DNA from: Planctomycetota bacterium
GTDB taxonomy: Bacteria > Planctomycetota > Brocadiia > Brocadiales > Brocadiaceae
DNA: 41,829 nt
Direction of reading: 5' to 3'
NCBI GenBank assembly: GCA_016235875.1
Contig: JACRII010000059.1
Coordinates: 1-41,829 of the forward strand
A program made the translations under genes and the position numbers. The notes under the pieces were generated by a model. That model ran no database searches and was not told the origin of the DNA. It worked only from the letters and a program-made list of their open reading frames with translations. The first letter of the stretch is position 1. Each line of letters opens with the position of its first letter. This document shows, piece by piece, positions 9,331 through 18,053 of the stretch.

Positions 9331-11391
9331 ATGACGATCGTATTCAATAAAGATATCTGTCATGACCTTTCTAAGGCCACCGAAAAGGAATGGTTGGAGA
9401 CTAATGGGATCGGTGGTTATGCCTCTTCTACGATAACCGGAGCAAATACAAGACGCTATCACGGACTGCTTATGGCCGCTACAAGGCCGCCGCTTGGAAG
9501 AACCCTATTGCTCTCCAAACTGGAAGAATTTCTGTGCATCGATGGCAAGGAGTATCCTCTGTCTACAAACATCTATCCGAATATAATCTATCCGGAAGGG
9601 TATAAAAATCTTGTTCAATTTAGTTTAAATCCATTTCCCACCTTTGAATATTCCGTTAACGGGATAGACGTTAAAAAAATAGTGTTTATGGTGTATGGCG
9701 AAAATACTACGGTAACATTGTATCTGGTGAATTGTAGGGGCGAATGGCCGTTCGCCCTTGCGTTGAAGGTAAGGGTCATGGTTGCATTTCGGGACTATCA
9801 CTGGCTTACCCATGAAAATCCAGCTTTTAAGACCGATTATAAAATTCTTCCTAACGGAGGGATATGTTTACAGCCATACGAAGGGTTTACACCCATGTAC
9901 CTTTTTCATAATGCAGAGGCGATGGATAAAAATTCGTTTTGGTATAAGAATATGGAATATCCGAAGGAGAATGAACGTGGTCTGGAATTCCACGAAGACC
10001 ACCTCAGTCCCTTTGCCCTGCACTTCGACTTGAATAAAAGGAAGGATTGTCATATCGTCGCCTCTACAAATGAATACAACAAATTAGAGGTGTTTGAATT
10101 ATTGGAGAAAGAAACCGCACTGCGCGAGAAAGAAAACAGAGGTTTGAAGTTAGAGTCAAGCGATTCCAGCCTCCAGGCTCCGACCTCGGCTCTCGAACCT
10201 CCACAAGGAGAAGTAAAAAATATTACCAAGTTGTGCAAGTCTTTGCTGACTGTTTCTGGAAGTTTTCTTGTAAAACGAGAAAACGATAAAAAGAGCATTA
10301 TTGCGGGGTACCACTGGTTTGGCGACTGGGGACGGGATACTATGATTTCATTACCAGGACTTACTCTCGTCCAGGGCAGATTCGAAGACGCACGGGAAAT
10401 ACTGCTTTCGTATGCACAATACGTGAGCAAGGGAATGATACCAAACCGATTCCCCGATTACGGCGAAACGCCTGAATACAATACCGTTGACGCATCGCTG
10501 TGGTATGTCCAGGCGGTGTACCAATATCTCCGCTTTGCAAAGGATTTGAATACTATTCGGAAAGATTTGTTCGGTGTGTTGAAAGAGATTGTTGAACATT
10601 ATATGAAGGGGACGCGATTTAACATCCATATGGATTCTGACGGATTAATTTATTTTGGCGTTGCTGGCGTGCAATTGACGTGGATGGATGCGAAGGTGGG
10701 CGACTGGGTGGTAACGCCGCGCATAGGAAAGGCTGTAGAAATTAATGCGTTATGGTATAATGCCTTAAAAATCATGTCATTTCTTGCACGCGAAATGGAT
10801 TTAAGCAATGAAAGCAAGGACTATAATAATTTAGCGCAAAAAGTAAACAAGTCATTTAATGATGCCTTTTGGATCGAAGAAGGACAATATCTATATGACT
10901 ATATCAATGGTGAGACGAAGAATACAGCTATTCGCCCTAATCAAATATTTGCCGTGAGTCTGCCGTATTCGATGTTATCAAAAAAGAGACAGAGAAACGT
11001 TGTTGAGATAGTAAAGGAACACTTGTTGACGCCATACGGTCTGAGAAGCCTTTCACCGAAGGATAACGACTATATTGGTCGATATTGCGGGAATGTTTGC
11101 GAGAGAGACAGGGCGTATCATCAGGGTACGGTGTGGGCATGGCTGATAGGCCCGTATATTTCAGCCTATGCAAGGGCTTACGCCGGTAATAAGGATACCC
11201 TGAAATACGTTAAAGGACTTTTTGCTCCGTTTTATGAACACCTGTTTGATGCCGGATTGGGGACGGTTTCTGAGATATTTGATGGAGACCCGCCCCATAC
11301 GCCGCGCGGGTGCATCTCACAGGCCTGGAGTGTGGCAGAGATTCTTCGGACTTATTTTGAGCATGTATATGGGTTTGAAAATGAAAAATAA
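9331..11391 (+). CDS. Glycogen debranching enzyme, amylo-alpha-1,6-glucosidase (GH133, archaeal/bacterial type)
   Basis: 687 aa from the ATG at 9331. The N-terminal GDE_N domain carries the hallmark WLETNGIGGYASSTI followed by RRYHGLL. The catalytic (alpha/alpha)6 domain has GYHWFGDWGRD starting at residue 326, and the late segment SEIFDGDPPHTPRG carries the second acidic site. It releases glucose from alpha-1,6 branch points of glycogen. A TTG 48 bp upstream would add 16 residues, but family members begin near this ATG. A REP-like hairpin (9734-9757) is read in frame as a short loop. The last 11 bases overlap the aldehyde dehydrogenase start. With the GH15 gene 1.5 kb downstream it forms a glycogen-mobilisation cluster. 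Confidence 0.92.
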   Translation: MTIVFNKDICHDLSKATEKEWLETNGIGGYASSTITGANTRRYHGLLMAATRPPLGRTLLLSKLEEFLCIDGKEYPLSTNIYPNIIYPEGYKNLVQFSLNPFPTFEYSVNGIDVKKIVFMVYGENTTVTLYLVNCRGEWPFALALKVRVMVAFRDYHWLTHENPAFKTDYKILPNGGICLQPYEGFTPMYLFHNAEAMDKNSFWYKNMEYPKENERGLEFHEDHLSPFALHFDLNKRKDCHIVASTNEYNKLEVFELLEKETALREKENRGLKLESSDSSLQAPTSALEPPQGEVKNITKLCKSLLTVSGSFLVKRENDKKSIIAGYHWFGDWGRDTMISLPGLTLVQGRFEDAREILLSYAQYVSKGMIPNRFPDYGETPEYNTVDASLWYVQAVYQYLRFAKDLNTIRKDLFGVLKEIVEHYMKGTRFNIHMDSDGLIYFGVAGVQLTWMDAKVGDWVVTPRIGKAVEINALWYNALKIMSFLAREMDLSNESKDYNNLAQKVNKSFNDAFWIEEGQYLYDYINGETKNTAIRPNQIFAVSLPYSMLSKKRQRNVVEIVKEHLLTPYGLRSLSPKDNDYIGRYCGNVCERDRAYHQGTVWAWLIGPYISAYARAYAGNKDTLKYVKGLFAPFYEHLFDAGLGTVSEIFDGDPPHTPRGCISQAWSVAEILRTYFEHVYGFENEK
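9734..9757. repeat. GTAGGGGCG-type palindrome embedded in the debranching enzyme gene
   Basis: Stem GGGCGAA / TTCGCCC (9738-9744 and 9751-9757) with a 6-base loop, preceded by GTA as in the copies at 1829 and 24353. It is translated as C-R-G-E-W-P-F-A in the N-terminal domain of the debranching enzyme and leaves the frame open. Confidence 0.6.
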
Positions 11392-12805
11392 ATATAAATA
11401 TCTCATCGGCAACGAATGGCGGGAAAGTACGGATGTGCTGGAGGTAAGGAATCCTTATAATAATGAGGTTGTAAGCGCTACCTTTTTTGCAACGGAAAAG
11501 GATGTGAATTATGCCATCCAGGCTGCCGTTCACGCCTTCGATGAAACCAGAAAACTGCCCAGTTATAAAAGGGCTGAAATCCTCGGTAATATCGGGGATG
11601 GGATTCAGAAGAGAAGCGAGGAATTTGCCCGGACGATTGCACTGGAGGCAGGGAAACCCATTATTGATGCACGGGCTGAGGTTGAAAGGGCGATTGGGAC
11701 GTTTCAAATAGCGGCAGAAGAATCCAAGAGGATGCTGGGCGAATACATTCCGTTAGACATTTCTGAGCGTTCAAAGAATAGAACAGCGATTAATAAGAGA
11801 TTTCCTATCGGTCCGATATTAGGCATTTCACCCTTCAATTTTCCGTTGAATCTTGTAGTTCATAAGGTAGCCCCAGCCATTGCATCGGGAAACCCGATTA
11901 TCATCAAGCCGGCATCTAAGACTCCTTTAATTGCCCTATTGCTTGGTGAAGTTATTTCTGAATCAGGCTGGCCAGCAGGAGGGTTTAGTGTGTTCCCCTG
12001 TGCGTCGAGTCTGGCAGAGCGGATGGTTGCAGATGAGCGCATCAAGATGTTTACCTTTACCGGCAGCGCGGCGGTGGGATGGCGGCTCAAGCAGGTTGCT
12101 GGCAAAAAAAGGGTAACCCTGGAACTGGGCGGAAATGCAGGCGCTATTGTTGACAGCAGTGACAATCTGGATTATGCCGTGAAACGGTGCATTGCCAGCG
12201 CATTTGCATTTAGCGGGCAGGTATGTATCTCCCTCCAACGACTGTTTGTTAATAAAAAAATATATGATGACTTCGTGCCAAAATTTCTGGATGAAGTAAA
12301 AACGTTAAAAATGGGCGACCCTCTCAGTGAAGAGACGAGGCTTGGGCCGATGATAGACGAACTGTCAGCACAACGGATAGAATCATGGGTCAATGAAGCA
12401 GTGAAGGAGGGTGCCGTTCTGGCATATGGGGGAGGACGCAGGGGTACGCTCTATGAACCGACAATACTGACGAAAACAACGCCGCAGATGAAGGTCAATA
12501 CGAATGAATTATTCGCACCGGCAGTAACAGTTTCCAGACACGATACCTTCGAAGAGGCTGTAAAGCGGATAAATGATTCTGCATATGGATTACAGGCAAG
12601 CGTGTTTACCAACAACATAAGGCATGTGTTTTATGCCTATGAGCATCTGGAGGTAGGGGGGGTGATTGTAAACGATGTGCCGTCGTTCCGTGCGGATAAT
12701 ATGCCATATGGTGGCGTCAAAGATTCAGGTGTTGGTCGTGAGGGCGTCCGCTATGCTATGGAAGAGATGACAGAACCTAAATTGTTGGTTTTGAATTTAT
12801 CGTAG
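11381..12805 (+). CDS. NAD(P)-dependent aldehyde dehydrogenase (lactaldehyde/succinate-semialdehyde-like)
   Basis: 474 aa from the ATG at 11381. ALDH superfamily: the PFNFPLN Rossmann entry, the catalytic Glu in LELGGN (E248), and the nucleophile C282 in SGQVCIS. It oxidises an aldehyde to the acid (or acyl-CoA) with NAD(P)+; the substrate cannot be read from the sequence. The SGQVCIS-QR context resembles the lactaldehyde and y4uC-like subfamilies. An open frame extends 159 bp upstream inside the debranching gene, but homology begins at MKNKYKYLIG. The start overlaps the debranching enzyme stop by 11 bases, so the two are translationally coupled. Why an ALDH sits between two glycogen enzymes is unclear. 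Confidence 0.9.
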   Translation: MKNKYKYLIGNEWRESTDVLEVRNPYNNEVVSATFFATEKDVNYAIQAAVHAFDETRKLPSYKRAEILGNIGDGIQKRSEEFARTIALEAGKPIIDARAEVERAIGTFQIAAEESKRMLGEYIPLDISERSKNRTAINKRFPIGPILGISPFNFPLNLVVHKVAPAIASGNPIIIKPASKTPLIALLLGEVISESGWPAGGFSVFPCASSLAERMVADERIKMFTFTGSAAVGWRLKQVAGKKRVTLELGGNAGAIVDSSDNLDYAVKRCIASAFAFSGQVCISLQRLFVNKKIYDDFVPKFLDEVKTLKMGDPLSEETRLGPMIDELSAQRIESWVNEAVKEGAVLAYGGGRRGTLYEPTILTKTTPQMKVNTNELFAPAVTVSRHDTFEEAVKRINDSAYGLQASVFTNNIRHVFYAYEHLEVGGVIVNDVPSFRADNMPYGGVKDSGVGREGVRYAMEEMTEPKLLVLNLS

Positions 12806-12815
12806 TAAGATTTAT

Positions 12816-12917
12816 CACCGCAAAGACGTGAAAGGCGCGAAGACAACCCCCTAAATCCCCCTTTGTTAAGGGGGACTAAGGGGGTTGTAACTCCGCGTTC
12901 TTTGCTACTCTGCGGTG
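12816..12917. repeat. Nested dispersed palindromes
   Basis: An outer inverted repeat CACCGCA / TGCGGTG (12816-12822 and 12911-12917) encloses a longer inverted repeat at 12843-12888, which starts ACAACCCCCTAAATCCCCC and ends with its near-complement AGGGGGTTGT. Both look like common dispersed chromosomal repeats. The inner hairpin could also stop transcription after the ALDH gene, but no T-tract follows. Confidence 0.7.
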
Positions 12918-12944
12918 TGTTGAATTTTTTTGGAAGGAAAATAT

Positions 12945-14969
12945 ATGCCCAGAGACATACCGGTAGGAAATGGTTCGATGCTGGTCACCTTTGATCGGGA
13001 ATATCAGATCAGGGATATTTATTATCCATACGTGGGGAAGGAGAATCACACTATTGGGCATCCCAGCAGGATGGGGGTTTGGGTCGACGGCCAGTTTAGC
13101 TGGATGAGCGGGGAATGGCAAAAGACGATGAAATATAAAGAAGACACCCTGGTGACCGATGTGAAGGCAAGGAATGATCGTTTAAAAATTGAACTCCAGA
13201 TGTATGACACGGTTGATTTCCACTTGAATATTTTTGTAAAGGAAATCGTTGTCAGGAATTTAGAAGGAAGAGACCGGGAAATACGACTGTTTTTCAATCA
13301 CGATTTTCATATTTACGAGAACGAGATAGGGGACACGGCCTATTACGACCCGGATACGAGGGCAATTGTTCATTATAAAGCACAGAGGTATTTTTTGATT
13401 AATTGTTGTGATCCTACGAAATGCGGGGTAGACCATTTTGCTACTGGAATCAAGGAGTTACGCGGCGCGGAAGGAACATGGAGGGATGCTGAGGATGGGA
13501 CGTTAAGTGGGAATCCCATCGCCCAGGGATCGGTCGATTCGACCCTTGGTATTAATCTTCAGATAAAGGCACATGGTGAAAATACGGCCCACTATTGGAT
13601 TGCTGCGGGGATGAATCACAGTGAAGTAGTGAAACTGAACAAAGTTATCTGGGAGAAAACACCCGAAGAGTTGATCAGACGTACTGAAAATTACTGGAAA
13701 ATGTGGGTGAGTAAAGAGGTCTTTAATTTCTACGACCTCCCTCAAAGGCTGGTATCGTTTTTTAAAAGGAGCTTGCTGATTATCCGGACGCAGATTGATA
13801 ACAATGGCGCAATCATCGCAGCGAATGATTCAGATATCATACAGATGGGCAGAGATACCTATTCTTATATGTGGCCGCGTGACGGCGCCCTCGTTGCATA
13901 CGCCATGGTCAAATCAGGGTATATGGACATAACGAAGCGATTTTTCCAATTTTGTACGGACGTCATTTCCAAAGACGGCTATTTACTCCACAAATATAAC
14001 CCGGACAGGTCTGTTGCCAGTTCGTGGCATCCATGGATAAAGGAAGAAAAAAAGAGCCTTCCCATCCAGGAAGATGGCATTGCACTGGTCGTTTGGGCAT
14101 TATGGAATCATTACGATGAGTTCAGGGATATTGAATTTGTGAAGCCTTTGTACCGGTGTTTGATCATCAATGCCGCGGAATTTATGATTAAATTCAGGGA
14201 CGAAGAGACCGGTTTGCCTTTAAATTCATACGATCTATGGGAAGAGCGGTACGGCGTGCATACTTTTACGGTATCCGCGGTTATTGCAGGATTGCGGGCG
14301 GCTGGTAATTTTGCCTGCGCCTTTGGTGAACAAGAATATGGTAAAAAATATTATGAAATTGCAGAAAAAATGAAAGAGGCATTGATAGCATATTTTTATC
14401 ATAAGGATGAGGGAAGATTTGCACGGATGGGAAAGAGGACTGCAAGGGGTTATGAGCTGGATATGACGATAGATGCGAGTCTTTATGGACTCGTGGCCTT
14501 TGGGACGTTCAGCCCGGAACTATCAATGATACAAACGACAATGAACGCAATTAAGGAAAAACTATGGGTAAAGACGTCTGTGGGTGGGATTGCCAGGTAT
14601 ACCAATGATATTTATCATCGTGTTGGTAATGATACAGAACGTGCACCGGGAAACCCGTGGTTTATTTGTACAATGTGGCTGGCAGAGTATGACATCATGA
14701 AAGCAAAAAATTTGACTGAACTGAATAACGCCTTGCCGACTCTCGAATGGGTGGTAGATAGGGCGCTGGCATCAGGTGTCCTTGCAGAACAGATAGACCC
14801 TTATACCAATGCGCCGTTATCGGTGTCGCCTTTGACCTGGAGTCATGCAGGCTTTGTGACTACATTGATACGATACATGAAAAAGAGGGAGGAGATTTCA
14901 ATATGCGATAAATGCGGTAACTCGATGTATTACATGCATCGACGTGTCCAAAAACCTTGCAGCGCATAA
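12945..14969 (+). CDS. Glucoamylase / glucodextranase-type GH15 glycoside hydrolase
   Basis: 674 aa. An N-terminal beta-sandwich (about 1-260) precedes the (alpha/alpha)6 catalytic domain of GH15. WPRDGALVAYAM is the conserved N-terminal barrel motif, the likely catalytic acid lies in DLWEER (E433/E434) and the likely base is E615 in LAEQ, followed by LTWSHA. Enzymes of this family remove glucose from the non-reducing ends of alpha-glucans with inversion. The start is the ATG at 12945 with GGAAGG eight bases upstream; a TTG five codons earlier is less likely. No signal peptide is seen, so it should act in the cytoplasm on glycogen together with the GH133 enzyme. The C-terminus has a short CDKCGNS tail of unknown use. 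Confidence 0.92.
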   Translation: MPRDIPVGNGSMLVTFDREYQIRDIYYPYVGKENHTIGHPSRMGVWVDGQFSWMSGEWQKTMKYKEDTLVTDVKARNDRLKIELQMYDTVDFHLNIFVKEIVVRNLEGRDREIRLFFNHDFHIYENEIGDTAYYDPDTRAIVHYKAQRYFLINCCDPTKCGVDHFATGIKELRGAEGTWRDAEDGTLSGNPIAQGSVDSTLGINLQIKAHGENTAHYWIAAGMNHSEVVKLNKVIWEKTPEELIRRTENYWKMWVSKEVFNFYDLPQRLVSFFKRSLLIIRTQIDNNGAIIAANDSDIIQMGRDTYSYMWPRDGALVAYAMVKSGYMDITKRFFQFCTDVISKDGYLLHKYNPDRSVASSWHPWIKEEKKSLPIQEDGIALVVWALWNHYDEFRDIEFVKPLYRCLIINAAEFMIKFRDEETGLPLNSYDLWEERYGVHTFTVSAVIAGLRAAGNFACAFGEQEYGKKYYEIAEKMKEALIAYFYHKDEGRFARMGKRTARGYELDMTIDASLYGLVAFGTFSPELSMIQTTMNAIKEKLWVKTSVGGIARYTNDIYHRVGNDTERAPGNPWFICTMWLAEYDIMKAKNLTELNNALPTLEWVVDRALASGVLAEQIDPYTNAPLSVSPLTWSHAGFVTTLIRYMKKREEISICDKCGNSMYYMHRRVQKPCSA

Positions 14970-15028
14970 CTATACTAAATGACAAAATTAAGTATACATC
15001 CCCCTCACCTAACCTCTCCCACCAGGGA

Positions 15029-15180
15029 CAATGTCATTGAATTAAAATATTGTGCCGCCCTTTCAGGGCTAAAATATTATTAAATCCTTATCCCAGGGCT
15101 GTCGCCCTGGGCTATACTCTGTCAGTCCTTCGGGCTTTGTTTTGACGAAAAAAACACTTTCCCTTAATTCAATGACATTG
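15029..15180. mobile_element. 152-bp MITE-like element with perfect 17-bp terminal inverted repeats
   Basis: The ends are CAATGTCATTGAATTAA (15029-15045) and its exact reverse complement (15164-15180). The interior holds a short hairpin with CCCAGGG / CCCTGGG (around 15092-15110) and the CCTTCGGG segment, and no open frame. The flanks (about 15003-15028 and 15181-15197) look like two halves of another repeat (CCTCTCCCACCAGGGA before, CCCATCAAGGGGAGAGG after), so this element seems to have landed in an older palindrome. No clear target duplication can be read. The remainder of the 14970-15335 gap (for example 15235-15300) is further repeat-like sequence without a gene. Confidence 0.6.
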
Positions 15181-15335
15181 CCCATCAAGGGGAGAGGAAA
15201 TTCCTGCATCTCCCATTATTGAGAGGTGTACTTTATCTCCCCGCCCTTGACTTCGTCGTGAGCTCAGTCGAACGATGGGAGGGGCAGGGGGAGGGTGTAT
15301 TATGTATACTTTTTTAATTCGTTCACTATAAATAC

Positions 15336-15722
15336 ATGGATACAAAAACCGAACGCAAGAAACGCCATAGAAAAAAGCCACGGGTAAGGTTGTTGTTCCT
15401 CATCCTGCTGGGTTCTGCGATTATTGCATACGTAACAACACGATTTGCAGGGTGTGCAGAGTACGCTTTTTTGTATTATAATCCTCCGTATTATGAACCC
15501 AGAGACCTTGAGAGATTTGAGACGGTAAAAGAAATTCAGGAAAAAATGTTAGAAAAATCATTGGAGCAGATAGGGCAGGAAAAGGCGCAGAAATACATAA
15601 AATACAAGGATGTTGTAAAAACAGAGGAACAATTAGAGCAAGAAAAAAGGAAACTAGAAGAAACCCTGAAAAAGCTGGAAGAGGAAGAAAGGCATGAAAC
15701 GATATGGGAAGAGAAACGATAA
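15336..15722 (+). CDS. Small membrane-anchored coiled-coil protein, unknown function
   Basis: 128 aa, not recognised. A very basic N-terminus (KTERKKRHRKKPRVR) precedes one hydrophobic segment at about 19-36, giving an N-in signal anchor. A Tyr/Pro-rich linker (YYNPPYYEP) follows, then a charged helix from about 60 to the end that looks like a coiled coil (EEQLEQEKRKLEETLKKLEE). No ribosome-binding site is obvious before the ATG. It is isolated between repeat clusters and convergent with the bacterioferritin gene. The composition is plausible for a real protein, but it could be a lineage-specific gene. Confidence 0.6.
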   Translation: MDTKTERKKRHRKKPRVRLLFLILLGSAIIAYVTTRFAGCAEYAFLYYNPPYYEPRDLERFETVKEIQEKMLEKSLEQIGQEKAQKYIKYKDVVKTEEQLEQEKRKLEETLKKLEEEERHETIWEEKR

Positions 15723-15733
15723 AATGGAATTTT

Positions 15734-15780
15734 ACCCCTCTCTTTCTCCCCTTCGCAAGGGGAGAATATAAGAGGGGTAG
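15734..15780. terminator. Repeat-derived hairpin between convergent genes, possible bidirectional terminator
   Basis: Outer arms TACCCCTCT / AGAGGGGTA and inner stem CTCCCCTT / AAGGGGAG with a CGC loop. It is placed between the stops of the coiled-coil gene and bfr, 12-23 bp from each. It belongs to the same repeat style as 33318-33364, so the terminator role is only inferred. Confidence 0.45.
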
Positions 15781-15802
15781 ATTTGTTTGTGGCTATACTG
15801 CG

Positions 15803-16282
15803 TTATGATTTTTCCTTTTTTTGAACCTGTGTAGTTAAGAAATTCTCAATGCCCATGTCCTTAATTTCTTGCAAATATGCCTCCTGGTCATTGGCGTGAT
15901 TCTCTTCGTCAAGCAGGATATGTTCGAGTAGCTCACGTGAGCCGCCATCGCTCAGGTCAAAGCAGAGTTTAATAGCCTGTTGTAACCTTTGAATAGCGGC
16001 TTTTTCTAATGCATAATCATTTTCCAGTTGCTCCTTTACGTTCTTCCCAATGTCCAGTTTATCTTTTTCCATTTTGGGAATGCCTTCCAGATACAACATG
16101 CGTTCCAGCAGCTTTTCTGCGTGTTTCATTTCTTCTATAGAGTTTTTCTCATTAAACTCATACAAAGAATGGTAACCCCAGTTTTCACACATTTTGGCAT
16201 GCACAAAATATTGGTTAATGGCAGTTATCTCTGCCTTGAGCACCTCATTTAAAGCTTCTATTACTTTCGGATTGCCTTTCAT
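15803..16282 (-). CDS. bfr: Bacterioferritin
   Basis: 159 aa, matching the length of E. coli Bfr. All six di-iron ferroxidase ligands are present: E18, E51, H54, E93, E126 and H129 (positions after 80 are one residue lower than in E. coli). M52, the haem-axial methionine of Bfr, is also present (IEEMKHAE). The protein stores iron as a 24-mer shell with ferroxidase activity. The start ATG has GGGAGG 5 bases upstream. A good sigma70-like promoter lies about 75 bp before the start, with a palindrome between the two. It stands alone, fitting a genome with heavy iron and haem demand. Confidence 0.95.
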   Translation of the reverse strand: MKGNPKVIEALNEVLKAEITAINQYFVHAKMCENWGYHSLYEFNEKNSIEEMKHAEKLLERMLYLEGIPKMEKDKLDIGKNVKEQLENDYALEKAAIQRLQQAIKLCFDLSDGGSRELLEHILLDEENHANDQEAYLQEIKDMGIENFLTTQVQKKEKS

Positions 16283-16326
16283 GATACCTCCCTGTGCGGT
16301 AAAGAATTTTCATATGAGTAAAGTTG

Positions 16327-16381
16327 GTTAAATTCAACCTGAGTTTTGGGTATTTTATAGACATTCTGAATCCTTGTCAAT
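16327..16381 (-). promoter_or_regulatory. Candidate bfr promoter with downstream palindrome
   Basis: On the minus strand TTGACA (16376-16381) and TATAAA (16355-16360) are separated by 15 bases. Between this and the bfr start lies GGTTAAATTCAACC (16327-16340), a 14-bp imperfect palindrome that could be an operator. The spacer is short of the ideal 17, so this is a candidate only. Confidence 0.4.
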
Positions 16382-16521
16382 TACAAAAAAGTATTGTATT
16401 TTCGTCTGTTCTAGAAAAAAGTTGACTTTGATGAATACATTTAATAATCTAAATAGCTAATTTAATGTTTGAAATTCGTAATAAGGTAGCGTAACCGTCT
16501 CAGTTGTGCAAAAAAGTTTTT

Positions 16522-16584
16522 GCCGGTTCAATCGTTCTCGATTGAACCAAAACGTTTCGGTTTGGGCTACAAGCCCGAACCGGC
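16522..16584 (+). repeat. Short copy of the GCYGGTTC palindromic element (63 bp)
   Basis: Ends GCCGGTTC / GAACCGGC are perfect inverted repeats. Inside are a 10-bp stem GGTTCAATCG / CGATTGAACC (16525-16548) and a second hairpin with TGGGCT-ACA-AGCCC. The first half matches the 5' part of the longer copies at 22636-22753 and 28848-28963; the middle is shorter. Confidence 0.7.
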
Positions 16585-16591
16585 ATAAGCA

Positions 16592-16661
16592 TGTCATTGC
16601 GAGGAGCAAAGCGACGAAGCAATCCATGTATGAGATTGCTTCGCTGTCGCTCGCAATGACA
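16592..16661. repeat. TGTCATTGCGAG-type dispersed inverted repeat
   Basis: The arms TGTCATTGCGAG and CTCGCAATGACA bound a 70-bp palindrome with internal GCGACGAAGCAATC / GATTGCTTCGC. This is a widespread REP/BIME-like repeat of bacterial chromosomes. It lies 70 bp upstream of the aspartate kinase gene. The rest of the 16283-16731 gap holds the bfr promoter area and the element just before this one. Confidence 0.75.
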
Positions 16662-16731
16662 CTCGTATGTCAAATTATTATTTAAGGTGTTCACAATAGT
16701 ATCTATGAAATAACGCATGTAAGGAATGAAT

Positions 16732-17973
16732 ATGGGACTGATTGTACAAAAATTTGGAGGCACTTCCGTTGCCAATGCGGAGCGCATCAAGGCGGCTGCT
16801 AAACGGATAGTAGAGACATATAAGGCGGGGAATAAGGTCATTGTGGTAGTATCCGCAAGAGGTCAAACGACTGACGAGCTGATTGACCTTGCCCATGAAC
16901 TAACGGATAATCCTTCGACACGCGAAATGGACATGCTCATGTCCACCGGGGAGCAGATTTCTATCGCCCTTGTGGCAATGGCCATCCACGCCCTTGGTTA
17001 TCCTGCCGTTTCCTTTACCGGAGGCCAGGTCGGTATCGTTACCGATAGCTATCATACCAAGGCGCGCATCCGGAATATCAACACTCATCGTGTACAGAAA
17101 GAATTGGACAAAGGCACAATCGTCATTGTAGCAGGGTTTCAGGGTATCGATGCGAATGAAAACATTACCACCTTAGGCCGCGGCGGTTCGGATACAACGG
17201 CTGTGGCATTGGCCGCAATCATGAAGGCCGACAGGTGTGACATTTTTACCGATGTGGATGGCATCTATACGGCTGATCCGAGAAAAGTTCCTCTTGCACG
17301 AAAACTTGATAAGGTGTCGTATGATGAAATACTTGAGCTTGCGAGTTTAGGCGCGCAGGTGATGCATTCCCGTTCGATTGAATTTGCAAAAAAATATAAC
17401 GTTCCCCTCTATGTCAGGTCAAGTTTCAACAACAAAGAGGGGACATTGATTTGTAAGGAGGCAAAAGAGATGGAAGATATTGTTGTGAGCGGTGTCGCGG
17501 TAAGCAAGGACGACGCAAAGATTACGATCAGGGCAGTGCCGGATGTTCCTGGCCAGGCTGCCAAGATTTTTCATGAGATTGCAAGAAAAAAAATTAACGT
17601 GGACATGATTATCCAGAACGCAAGTATCGAGAATCGGGCAGATGTGACCTTTACGGTGCCGAGAAGCGATTTACGACTAGCCCTGGAAACGGCGGAGAAG
17701 ATCAAGAATGACCTCGGTGCCAAGGAAGTCCTTCACGACAGTAAGATTGCAAAGCTTTCGGTAGTGGGCATTGGTATGCGGAGCCATTGCGGCGTTGCTG
17801 AGAAGATGTTCAGCGTCCTGGCAGAAGAAAAAATCAATATCCAGATGATCAGTACCTCAGAAATCAAAATCTCCTGTGTCATTGACGATGCTCATGCTGA
17901 TCGCGCCCTGCGGGCTGTCCATACGGCATTTGGGCTTGATAAGGTGGAAAAGGAGGAGGTTGTTAAAGTTTAG
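16732..17973 (+). CDS. lysC: Aspartate kinase with C-terminal ACT domains
   Basis: 413 aa. The N-terminal kinase domain starts with KFGGTSV (7-13); the amino-acid kinase signature follows with GRGGSDTTAVALA and the aspartate-binding FTDVDGIYTADPR. Two ACT domains from about residue 265 (VSKDDAKITIRAVPDVPG and the later LSVVGIGMRSH) provide feedback control, usually by lysine and/or threonine. It phosphorylates L-aspartate, the first step to lysine, threonine and methionine. The ATG at 16732 is chosen over the one at 16726 because AAGGA sits 6 bases before it. Monofunctional, not fused to homoserine dehydrogenase. Convergent with the restriction cassette, whose attC-like end lies 80 bp downstream. 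Confidence 0.95.
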   Translation: MGLIVQKFGGTSVANAERIKAAAKRIVETYKAGNKVIVVVSARGQTTDELIDLAHELTDNPSTREMDMLMSTGEQISIALVAMAIHALGYPAVSFTGGQVGIVTDSYHTKARIRNINTHRVQKELDKGTIVIVAGFQGIDANENITTLGRGGSDTTAVALAAIMKADRCDIFTDVDGIYTADPRKVPLARKLDKVSYDEILELASLGAQVMHSRSIEFAKKYNVPLYVRSSFNNKEGTLICKEAKEMEDIVVSGVAVSKDDAKITIRAVPDVPGQAAKIFHEIARKKINVDMIIQNASIENRADVTFTVPRSDLRLALETAEKIKNDLGAKEVLHDSKIAKLSVVGIGMRSHCGVAEKMFSVLAEEKINIQMISTSEIKISCVIDDAHADRALRAVHTAFGLDKVEKEEVVKV

Positions 17974-18053
17974 AATACTTGCCGTGCAATTGCACATAGT
18001 AAATGAGTGGATAAAAAAAGACATATCCATAGTAGAAACAATAATAAAATAAC

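Noticed and set aside
11222-11380. Upstream extension of the aldehyde dehydrogenase frame by 53 codons
   Set aside because: It lies inside the debranching enzyme gene in another frame and shows no ALDH similarity; the family match begins at the ATG at 11381.
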